Shown in pieces: positions 1 through 5,724 of a stretch of 5,963 nucleotides of DNA (position 1 is the stretch's first letter; the number at the start of each line of letters is the position of its first letter). The position numbers and the translations under genes were made by a program. Origin of the DNA: JBLHKE01 sp047619485. GTDB taxonomy: Bacteria > Verrucomicrobiota > Verrucomicrobiia > Verrucomicrobiales > DEV007. Location: positions 1 to 5,963 of the forward strand of contig JBLHKE010000496.1 in assembly GCA_047619485.1 (NCBI GenBank), written 5' to 3'. Under the pieces are notes generated by a model, which had not been told where the DNA came from, did no database searches, and was given only the letters and a program-made list of their open reading frames with translations.

Positions 1-429
1 GCGTTCGCGAACCTCGATCACGGCTTGTTCGTGAAAGGAAGAGACGATGATGTTTTCCAAGTTCAGGTCGTCGAAGCTCGCCAACAATCTGCAGACGGCT
101 GGAGCTACCAGCCTGTCCTTGATCTCGATGTTGAGCGGGAGGCTGTATCGGGTGAGTTCCAGAACCTCGGTGAGAGTCGGGATGCGTTCGCCTTTTCCTG
201 CGTCGAATTCACGCAGTTCCGAGAACGATCTTTCGTAGACCGAGCCGTGTCCGTCCGTGGTGCGCTCAAGGGTGTCATCGTGGATGACAATGACTTCACC
301 ACCGACCAATCTCACATCGACTTCGACCATGTCTGCTCCGTCGTCGATTGCCCGTTGCACGGAGCGAAGCGAGTTTTCAGGTTCGTGGGCACACGCGCCC
401 CGATGGCCGATGATCGTAAACTTACCCAT
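1..429 (-). CDS. Glycerophosphodiester phosphodiesterase, N-terminal part (cut by window edge)
   Basis: The gene reads leftward from an ATG at 429-427 and stays open to base 1, giving 143 residues; the C-terminal part lies outside the window. The family hydrolyses glycerophosphodiesters (deacylated phospholipids) to glycerol 3-phosphate and an alcohol. Visible GDPD hallmarks, in order, are HRG at residues 9-11 (catalytic His9), PEN at 17-19, the metal-binding pair in VEVDV (Glu36, Asp38), IHDDTLERTTDG at 49-60 (second catalytic His50), RIPTLTEVLEL at 82-92 and NIEIK at 100-104 (Glu102, a probable metal ligand). The protein starts directly with the first barrel strand and has no signal peptide, so it should be cytosolic and UgpQ-like rather than periplasmic GlpQ-like. 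A TAGGAA on the coding strand (445-440) ends 10 bases before the ATG and can act as ribosome binding site. It is divergent from glpK-glpD, whose products use the G3P it makes. The family call is firm; the exact substrate is not visible. Confidence 0.93.
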   Translation of the reverse strand, partial: MGKFTIIGHRGACAHEPENSLRSVQRAIDDGADMVEVDVRLVGGEVIVIHDDTLERTTDGHGSVYERSFSELREFDAGKGERIPTLTEVLELTRYSLPLNIEIKDRLVAPAVCRLLASFDDLNLENIIVSSFHEQAVIEVRER

Positions 430-444
430 GGGTGAGGAATTCCT
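424..444. repeat. Two adjacent perfect 10-bp palindromes over the phosphodiesterase start
   Basis: ACCCATGGGT (424-433) and AGGAATTCCT (435-444) are each perfect 10-base palindromes, separated by one base. The first contains the start codon of the leftward phosphodiesterase gene and the second contains its probable ribosome binding site. A further 6-base palindrome, CCTAGG, overlaps at 442-447. The symmetry is seen directly. A role as operator for a dimeric regulator is inference, and chance is possible because each palindrome alone is not rare. Confidence 0.35.
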
Positions 445-450
445 AGGCTA

Positions 451-475
451 GGCGAAGTGGGTGGCTGGGCGAAGT
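451..475. repeat. 8-bp direct repeat GGCGAAGT in the divergent intergenic region
   Basis: GGCGAAGT occurs at 451-458 and again at 468-475, 17 bases apart start to start, in the 86-base gap between the leftward phosphodiesterase and the rightward glpK. The second copy lies immediately upstream of the possible glpK promoter. Tandem half-sites near a promoter can bind an activator, but there is no matching regulator in the window, and a single 8-base repeat in a gap this size could arise by chance. Confidence 0.25.
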
Positions 476-476
476 C

Positions 477-506
477 AAAACTTTGCAAATCGCTGCCACG
501 TAGTAC
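477..506 (+). promoter_or_regulatory. Possible glpK promoter
   Basis: AAAACTTT (477-484) is followed by CGTAGT (499-504), and the same two words recur in the same order upstream of the helicase gene (5665-5672 and 5689-5694). Read as -35 AACTTT (479-484) and -10 TAGTAC (501-506), the spacer is 16 bases. Transcription would then begin only a few bases before the glpK ATG at 516, which would fit the lack of a clear ribosome binding site there. The boxes are poor matches to the standard sigma-70 consensus, so this rests on recurrence and position. TTTGCAAA at 482-489 is also a perfect palindrome and could be an operator instead. Confidence 0.3.
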
Positions 507-515
507 GCTCGAGTC

Positions 516-2021
516 ATGAAATGCATTCTGGCTCTCGATCAGGGCACAACTAGTTCACGCGCCATCGTTTTCGGTGAGCGTGGGGAAATTCTCGGACAGG
601 GGCAAAACGAGTTCGCCCAGTATTTCCCGCAGCCGGGCTGGGTGGAGCACGATGCGGACGAAATTTGGACGACTCAGTTGGCTGCCGCGCAGACGGCGAT
701 CGCTCAGGCTGGTGTCGCGGTCGAGGAGATCGCCGGCATCGGGATCACCAATCAGCGCGAGACGGTGGTGGTTTGGGATCGAGCGACAGGCGAGCCGATC
801 GCACCGGCAATCGTGTGGCAGGATCGGCGCACGGCAGATTTTTGTGAGGCGCACCGGGAAGAGTGGGAAGCGGAAGTGAAGCGGCGCACCGGGCTGCGGC
901 TCGATCCGTATTTTTCTGGAACCAAATTGAAGTGGCTACTCGATGAGATCGATGGTGCGCAAGCGCGCGCGATCGCTGGAGAGCTGGCTTTTGGGACGAT
1001 CGAGAGCTGGCTGGTTTGGAAGCTCACCGGGGGCGAAAAACACGTCACTGACGTCAGCAACGCGAGCCGGACACTACTGATGAACCTGGAGGGGCTCGAT
1101 TGGGATAGCGAAATGTTAGACTGGCTCGGGGTGCCGCGGGAGATGCTACCCCAGATCGTTGGCAACAGCGAGATCGTGGGGGATTGCACCCTGTTCGGTG
1201 GGGTGATTCCGATCGCGGGCATGGCCGGCGACCAGCAGGCGGCGCTGTTCGGGCAACTTTGTTTCGAGAAAGGTATGATCAAAAATACCTACGGTACCGG
1301 TTGTTTTCTGCTGATGCAAACTGGTGGATCACCGGTGTTTTCCAAGCACCAGCTGCTGACGACGGTGGCGTGGAAGCTAGGGGATGAACCGTGCCAATAC
1401 GCGCTCGAGGGGTCGGTTTTCACGGCTGGTTCGGTGGTGCAATGGTTGCGCGACGGCTTGAAATTGATCGAGAAGTCTGCGGACGTGAACCGCCTTGCGG
1501 AGAGTGAACCTGACAACGGAGGTGTGTATCTCGCTCCCGCTTTCACCGGTCTTGGCGCGCCCCACTGGGATCCGTATGCACGTGGGTTGATCGCTGGCCT
1601 CACGCGCGGTAGTTCGGCTGGCCACCTAGCGCGCGCCGCCTTGGAGAGCATTGCGTTTCAAGTGGAAGATGTCGTGCGCGCGATGAAAGCAGATACCGGC
1701 CTACCGCTCGCTGAGGTGCGCGTCGATGGGGGTGCCTCCGCGTCCGACCTGTTGATGCAGCTCCAGAGCGATCTGCTTAACTGCGAGATCATCCGCACAT
1801 CGATCGCCGAGACGACGGCGCGTGGGGCTGCGTTTTTGGCCGGTTTGGCGACAGGCGTTTGGAAGGATGTCGGCGAGCTGGAATCGCTCTGGGAGGAGGC
1901 GCGCCGGTTCACGCCAGCTGGGGATCCCGAGCGCTTGAAGCCGATGCGCCGCGGGTGGCGAGGTGCGGTGAAACGCAGTTTGCATTGGGCGCGGGAGATG
2001 GCGATGGAAGAGGATGTCTGA
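516..2021 (+). CDS. glpK: Glycerol kinase GlpK
   Basis: This enzyme phosphorylates glycerol with ATP to sn-glycerol 3-phosphate in the cytosol. The 501 residues match the usual length (about 500). The sequence is GlpK-like throughout: phosphate-binding DQGTTSSR at 8-15, GWVEHD at 41-46, NQRETVVVWD at 79-88 with the glycerol-contacting Arg81 and Glu82, Trp101, Tyr132, the FGGY signature ending in KLKWLLDE (137-144), GMAGDQQAALFGQ at 235-247 with probable catalytic base Asp239, KNTYGTGCF at 256-264, GAPHWDPYARG at 347-357 and VDGGA at 403-407. Oddities: the loop that in E. coli GlpK carries the fructose-bisphosphate-binding Arg236 is shortened, the His phosphorylated by HPr in Firmicutes is absent from CTLFG (224-228), the C-terminal EIIA-Glc contact segment is not conserved, and an adenine-contacting Asn (E. 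coli Asn415) is Ser410. The ATG at 516 directly precedes the conserved first strand; no good Shine-Dalgarno sequence is seen. Its end overlaps glpD, so the two are almost certainly co-transcribed. Confidence 0.97.
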   Translation: MKCILALDQGTTSSRAIVFGERGEILGQGQNEFAQYFPQPGWVEHDADEIWTTQLAAAQTAIAQAGVAVEEIAGIGITNQRETVVVWDRATGEPIAPAIVWQDRRTADFCEAHREEWEAEVKRRTGLRLDPYFSGTKLKWLLDEIDGAQARAIAGELAFGTIESWLVWKLTGGEKHVTDVSNASRTLLMNLEGLDWDSEMLDWLGVPREMLPQIVGNSEIVGDCTLFGGVIPIAGMAGDQQAALFGQLCFEKGMIKNTYGTGCFLLMQTGGSPVFSKHQLLTTVAWKLGDEPCQYALEGSVFTAGSVVQWLRDGLKLIEKSADVNRLAESEPDNGGVYLAPAFTGLGAPHWDPYARGLIAGLTRGSSAGHLARAALESIAFQVEDVVRAMKADTGLPLAEVRVDGGASASDLLMQLQSDLLNCEIIRTSIAETTARGAAFLAGLATGVWKDVGELESLWEEARRFTPAGDPERLKPMRRGWRGAVKRSLHWAREMAMEEDV

Positions 2022-3531
2022 TCAAGATCGATTCTTCCGCGACGGGCTAGTTAAACTCGCTTGTGACGAATCAGCTGGTTGGGACGTGATCGTGATCGGT
2101 GGCGGCGCGAGCGGGCTCGCGACTGCTTGGGATGCTGTGTCGCGTGGGTTGCGGGTCGCGCTGCTCGAGCGCAGCGATTTTTCAAAAGCAACCTCGAGCC
2201 GCAGTACCAAATTGGTGCACGGCGGCGTGCGCTATTTGCAGAAGGGGGACGTGGGTCTGGTGAAAGAGGCGCTGAATGAACGGAAGTTGCTCCTCGAGAA
2301 CGCGCCCGAGTTTGCGCAGCCACTGCGTTTCGTCCTGCCCACTACGCATTTCCTCGGACGCTACTATTACCGTTTCGGTATGTTGCTCTACGACCTGCTG
2401 GCAGGGAAAGCTGGTATCGAGCGCGCGGAATTGCTTTCGGAAGGGGAGACTCGCGAGCGACTTCCGGGAATCTGTCTCGACAACCTGAAGGGTGGGGTTG
2501 GCTACAGCGATGCGCAGTTTGATGACGCTGCGCTTTCCATTGCGATGGCGCAAGCGATCTGTGCGGGCGGCAGTCTAGCGCTGAACTATGTGTCGGTGGA
2601 CGGCCTGTTGACTGCCGGTCGCAAGGTGATTGGGGCGAAAGTCAAAGACACCGAGACCGGGCGCGAGTGGGAGATGCGTGCGAAGGTCGTCATCAACGCG
2701 ACAGGGATTTTTTCCAATCAACTGCGTGGCGAGAACGCGGTCAAACCCCAATGGACTGTGCGCACCAGCCGCGGTTCGCACCTGGTCTGTCCGCGCCGGG
2801 TGATGGATGGCGATCATGGCATGATCATCCCAAAGACGCAGGATGGCCGGGTGCTGTTCGCGATTCCTTGGAAACAGCACGTGGTGATCGGCACCACCGA
2901 TGTGCCGACGGATGAACCTGTCTACGATCCGAAGCCGACTGCCGACGAGGTCGGTTTTATCTTGGACGAGGCTGGCAAGGCGCTGGGGGTGACCGCTAGC
3001 GACGTGACCAGTCAGTGGTCCGGATTGCGACCGCTGGTGAGCCGCTCGTCGACCAAATCTACGGCAGCTCTGTCGCGCAAACATATCATCGAGGTTTCAC
3101 CCGAAGGCCTGGTGAGTGTACTCGGCGGGAAGTGGACGACCTGTCGGAAGATGGGACAGGACGCGATCGATTCTGCGCTAAAGCTCGGGGTGATCAAGGC
3201 AGGTGAATCGAAGACGGCTGCTCGTGTCCTGACCGAACACGGCGCGCGTGTGCCGCGTGGTGATCTGTTAGGAGCGTCGGTTGACGAATTTGCCGAGGGT
3301 GAGGTCCGCGCCCGAGTCGAGGAGGCGTGTCGATTCGGGTTCGCCCGGACACTTGAAGATGTCCTCACCCGGCGGATGCGGGTGCTGCAGTTGAATGCAT
3401 CTGCAGCTGTAAAACTGGCACCAGTCGTTGCCGGAATCATGGCCGGGCAACTCGGGTGGAGCCCTGCGGAGGCTGCGCGCCGGGTCGAGGCCTTCTCAGC
3501 GCTTGCAGAGGATTACCTCCCGGGTTCGTAG
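2014..3531 (+). CDS. glpD: FAD-dependent glycerol-3-phosphate dehydrogenase GlpD
   Basis: This flavoprotein oxidises sn-glycerol 3-phosphate to dihydroxyacetone phosphate and passes electrons to quinone at the inner face of the membrane. The 505 residues are close to the 501 of E. coli aerobic GlpD. Visible features: Rossmann FAD-binding VIVIGGGASGLATAWDA (25-41), the ribose-binding acidic residue in LLERSDF (50-56), the family block TSSRSTKLVHGGVRYL (60-75), INATGIFSN (227-235), a second FAD/substrate-site stretch GLRPLVSR (337-344), GGKWTTCRKM (371-380), and a C-terminal DAO_C helical region ending in RTLEDVLTRRMRVL (445-458) and a following helix set. The ATG at 2014 lies inside the glpK end; the shared 8 bases are ATGTCTGA. 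A purine-rich GGAAGAGG (2006-2013) abuts it, so translation may be coupled to glpK. No other start fits before the FAD motif. With GlpK it forms a two-step glycerol-to-DHAP route, and it can also use G3P from the divergent phosphodiesterase. Confidence 0.96.
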   Translation: MSDQDRFFRDGLVKLACDESAGWDVIVIGGGASGLATAWDAVSRGLRVALLERSDFSKATSSRSTKLVHGGVRYLQKGDVGLVKEALNERKLLLENAPEFAQPLRFVLPTTHFLGRYYYRFGMLLYDLLAGKAGIERAELLSEGETRERLPGICLDNLKGGVGYSDAQFDDAALSIAMAQAICAGGSLALNYVSVDGLLTAGRKVIGAKVKDTETGREWEMRAKVVINATGIFSNQLRGENAVKPQWTVRTSRGSHLVCPRRVMDGDHGMIIPKTQDGRVLFAIPWKQHVVIGTTDVPTDEPVYDPKPTADEVGFILDEAGKALGVTASDVTSQWSGLRPLVSRSSTKSTAALSRKHIIEVSPEGLVSVLGGKWTTCRKMGQDAIDSALKLGVIKAGESKTAARVLTEHGARVPRGDLLGASVDEFAEGEVRARVEEACRFGFARTLEDVLTRRMRVLQLNASAAVKLAPVVAGIMAGQLGWSPAEAARRVEAFSALAEDYLPGS

Positions 3532-3588
3532 CGATGCCAAAGCGTTTTGTTTCTGGGCAACCCTATGGTATCAATCTATCGTTGCAAG

Positions 3589-5646
3589 ATGCCTGAACTC
3601 AACCATTTCCGGACTTTCGAGATCTCCCAAGACGGGGGTGGGAATGCGCTTGAGCTGTCGCGATCTGACGAGCGGGTGATTTGTTTGGCCTTTGATGGAC
3701 GTTTCGGCTGCTTTTGTGAGATTGCCGCCCTGACCCAAGGGGCGGGGGATGGTTCGACTTCAATGGAAGAATTTTTGGAGCAGGCGGGCATCGTCGCAGG
3801 CCTGCACCATCGCGGGCTTGCCGGGCTACTCGACTACGGTGACGACCAGGGCGTGCGTTTCTATGCGGTCGAATTCATCGATGGCGAGATGCTGTCCCAA
3901 TACGCAAGCCGCGTCAATGGATTGCCAGCGGGTTTGGCGTTCGGATTGTGTGCCGATCTCGCCGATGCGCTGTGTGCGATCTCGGTGCTGGATCTGCCGA
4001 TTGCCGCTGGCAATGCGCGTGTGACCTTGGACGACCGCGGTCGCCTGCGCGTGCGGATTGTCGACTACCCGCTCGGTCTGTTGAACCCGGATGGCCCGCG
4101 CGAAACGGCGGCATCGGTGTTCGAGTTGGCATATCTGTTAGAGCAACTTGCCTCCGGGGAGGTGATCGGGGAGAAGGGCAAAGGCGCGGCCGATGTCGGT
4201 GGCGTAGTAGAACAATTGCGGCAGCTGAGTTCGATCCACGAGGCTGCGCCGATCCTGAGGGCGGCCGCTGGCGGGGGGCAATTCATTGCAGTCGAGTCGC
4301 GCCATCGCCCGAAACTCCTCCTCGCGGAAAAGCTGTTCTCGAGCGGTTCGCCGGAGGGGTTTTTGTCTGACGACTATCGGGTCGAGAATGTCTCATCACT
4401 CGCTGCAGATCCGTACTCGATCGCGGTCACACGAGTGAGCGAATCGCGCCCTTTGCGCATGCACGTGTTGCCTCCAGCCTACATCCTTTCCGACGGGAAC
4501 CTACCGATCTACGAGGCCGAGAGATCGGCGTCAGTGGTGGGTGCCGAAGCGCTCTGGCGCAGCGAGCACTTCCGCCTCGTGTCTGAGCCACGCGTCCCTG
4601 GTTTCTCGCTGACGACTCTGTTGAGGCAGGCCGGAGAACTCTCTGACTTGGAGGTGATGCTCCTGTTGGACAGCATCGAGACAGCCATTCTCGAAGCTCG
4701 CTCCGCAGGATCTGATCTCGCGAAAGTGCACCCGGACAATGTGCTGATTCACTTCGATGGTTGGGATTACGATGAGGCGGAGGCGCTGATGCGGCGACGC
4801 CCGATCACGGCTTGGCCTGAGTTCTCGGTCGTACTGCGCGCGCACCAGACCATGCGCGGTCTCACGACGATGACGCCGAATGCGAAGCAGCGTTTCGTGC
4901 AGGTTCGCGCGCAACTCGAGCATGGGGAAGCGGTGCCAAACCTCGGCGTCCTCGAACTCTACCTGCAACTGCACGATTCGGGGCGAGCTGAACAGGCGGA
5001 GGAACTGCTCGATCGCTTCGAGCAATCATGCAAGGCGGGCGTTGCGGCAGCTGCGGCGGCGGCCTTTATCGAGGACGAGGACGCATTCGAAGAAGAGGTG
5101 GTTTCACCGATCGCGATGCAAATTTCAGATGGGGCAACCTTGCCGGAAGAATCCGACGACGACCCCGAACTTTCGCCGCTCGGTGGAGGGGTGCTTTTTG
5201 GGCGAGAACAATTCGAAGACGATTATGAAGAGCCGCAAGACGCGGGGGGCGCGACTGGCGAGGTATCGGTGATGAGCCCGATCGCGCAGGCGATGGGAGT
5301 CGCGGGCGATGAATCGGAGGAGGAATGCGTGGGAGGCTTCGGTGAGATGCTAGGGGCGAAAGCCGAAGGCGATGACGGTGCCACAGAAGTTGGTCTGGGG
5401 AGTGGATGGCTCGGAGTCGGCATCGCCGGGGCCGATTCGATGGACGAGGAAGAGGTGGTCTCGCCATTTGGACGAAGCCCAGTCGACGGCGTCGGCGAGG
5501 ACGAGGCGCTGCCTGAGCTGGAACCCGGTTCTGACTCGGCGGGTGGTACGCGCGGGGTGTTATTTTTTCTAGCTCTGGCAGTAGGTGCCATCGCGCTGGC
5601 AGCTGTGATCGCCCACCTCTCGGGTAAAGCTTTCTGGGTGAAATAG
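3589..5646 (+). CDS. Tail-anchored tandem pseudokinase (two degenerate Ser/Thr kinase-like domains)
   Basis: This 685-residue protein has no family I can name with certainty. Residues about 15-190 follow the bacterial Ser/Thr kinase fold: helix C FLEQAGIVAGL (62-72), HHRGLAGLLDYG (73-84), hinge VEFIDGEML (94-102) and VDYPLG at the DFG position (158-163). The beta-3 Lys is absent, the helix C Glu is Gln65 and the catalytic Asp is Pro137; only Asn142 and Asp159 remain. Residues about 265-430 look like a second such domain: RPLRMHVLPP (287-296), PGFSLTTLLRQAG (337-349) and KVHPDNVLI (379-387), with Lys379 in place of the catalytic Asp. A TPR-like helix pair (about 452-480) and seven Ala (486-492) lead to an acidic linker with five Ser-Pro sites (506, 529, 563, 625, 630). 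One transmembrane helix (about 656-676) ends in an eight-residue tail. A signalling scaffold is inferred; phosphotransfer is unlikely. The start is uncertain: TTG 3547 and ATG 3565 are also in frame, and none has a clear ribosome binding site. It begins 57 bases after glpD with no terminator between. Confidence 0.8.
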   Translation: MPELNHFRTFEISQDGGGNALELSRSDERVICLAFDGRFGCFCEIAALTQGAGDGSTSMEEFLEQAGIVAGLHHRGLAGLLDYGDDQGVRFYAVEFIDGEMLSQYASRVNGLPAGLAFGLCADLADALCAISVLDLPIAAGNARVTLDDRGRLRVRIVDYPLGLLNPDGPRETAASVFELAYLLEQLASGEVIGEKGKGAADVGGVVEQLRQLSSIHEAAPILRAAAGGGQFIAVESRHRPKLLLAEKLFSSGSPEGFLSDDYRVENVSSLAADPYSIAVTRVSESRPLRMHVLPPAYILSDGNLPIYEAERSASVVGAEALWRSEHFRLVSEPRVPGFSLTTLLRQAGELSDLEVMLLLDSIETAILEARSAGSDLAKVHPDNVLIHFDGWDYDEAEALMRRRPITAWPEFSVVLRAHQTMRGLTTMTPNAKQRFVQVRAQLEHGEAVPNLGVLELYLQLHDSGRAEQAEELLDRFEQSCKAGVAAAAAAAFIEDEDAFEEEVVSPIAMQISDGATLPEESDDDPELSPLGGGVLFGREQFEDDYEEPQDAGGATGEVSVMSPIAQAMGVAGDESEEECVGGFGEMLGAKAEGDDGATEVGLGSGWLGVGIAGADSMDEEEVVSPFGRSPVDGVGEDEALPELEPGSDSAGGTRGVLFFLALAVGAIALAAVIAHLSGKAFWVK
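5089..5472 (+). repeat. Degenerate VVSP[I/F/L] motif repeats in the acidic linker
   Basis: Within the pseudokinase linker, related short motifs recur: EEEVVSPIA (5089-5115), PELSPLGGG (about 5164-5190), EVSVMSPIAQAM (5260-5295) and EEEVVSPFG (5446-5472), the last followed closely by another Ser-Pro in GRSPV. The shared core is an acidic residue, two hydrophobic residues, Ser-Pro, a hydrophobic residue, then Ala or Gly. At DNA level the first and last copies share GAAGAGGTGGT, but the rest differ in codon choice, which suggests conserved peptide motifs rather than fresh duplication. They may be docking or phosphorylation sites; that is inference. Confidence 0.55.
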
Positions 5647-5655
5647 CGCCCTGTA

Positions 5656-5672
5656 AAAGTTTGTAAAACTTT
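5656..5672. repeat. AT-rich inverted repeat after the pseudokinase gene
   Basis: AAAGTTT (5656-5662) and AAACTTT (5666-5672) are perfect 7-base inverted arms around a GTA spacer, beginning 9 bases after the pseudokinase stop. The arms lie in a direct repeat as well (TGTAAAAGT at 5652-5660, TGTAAAACT at 5662-5670). The stem is AT-rich and has no U-tract after it, so it is a poor intrinsic terminator. An operator for the downstream helicase gene is equally possible. Confidence 0.35.
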
Positions 5673-5696
5673 CCATGGTAAGCTCACCCGTAGTTA
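5665..5696 (+). promoter_or_regulatory. Possible promoter of the helicase gene
   Basis: AAAACTTT (5665-5672) and CGTAGT (5689-5694) repeat the two words found upstream of glpK. Read as -35 AACTTT (5667-5672) and -10 TAGTTA (5691-5696), the spacer is 18 bases and the leader to the ATG at 5725 would be about 20 bases. The boxes are weak against the sigma-70 consensus, and the -35 overlaps the right arm of the inverted repeat at 5656-5672. Support is the recurrence at both likely transcription-unit starts. Confidence 0.28.
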
Positions 5697-5724
5697 GTTG
5701 GGTGCAAAATATTCGTGGTGCTTG

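Noticed and set aside
25..435. 136-residue rightward open frame at the left end
   Set aside because: It lies opposite the phosphodiesterase gene, whose leftward translation carries all the GDPD motifs; the rightward protein has no recognisable feature.
473..478. TTGACT on the minus strand as -35 box of the phosphodiesterase gene
   Set aside because: It is a good -35 match, but no -10-like hexamer is found at 16-18 bases; the nearest TAGCCT is 22 bases away.
752..1282. 176-residue leftward open frame inside glpK
   Set aside because: Antisense to highly conserved GlpK sequence; a GC-rich shadow frame.
2014..2021. 8-base glpK/glpD overlap as a possible frameshift or fusion
   Set aside because: Both proteins have full normal length and conserved ends; an ATGTCTGA overlap is ordinary translational coupling.
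4531..5025. 164-residue leftward open frame inside the pseudokinase gene
   Set aside because: The forward frame is continuous and carries kinase-like motifs; the antisense translation shows no family features.
5041..5070. GCG/GCA/GCT alanine run as an unstable microsatellite
   Set aside because: Mixed Ala codons and only seven residues; more likely a short helical linker than a slippage tract.
3589..5646. Active serine/threonine protein kinase
   Set aside because: No HRD catalytic Asp, no clear beta-3 Lys and no intact DFG can be found in either kinase-like half.
5223..5687. 154-residue leftward open frame opposite the acidic linker
   Set aside because: It is a Ser/Pro-rich shadow produced by the Glu/Asp/Gly codons of the forward gene; it has no domain and no separate promoter evidence.
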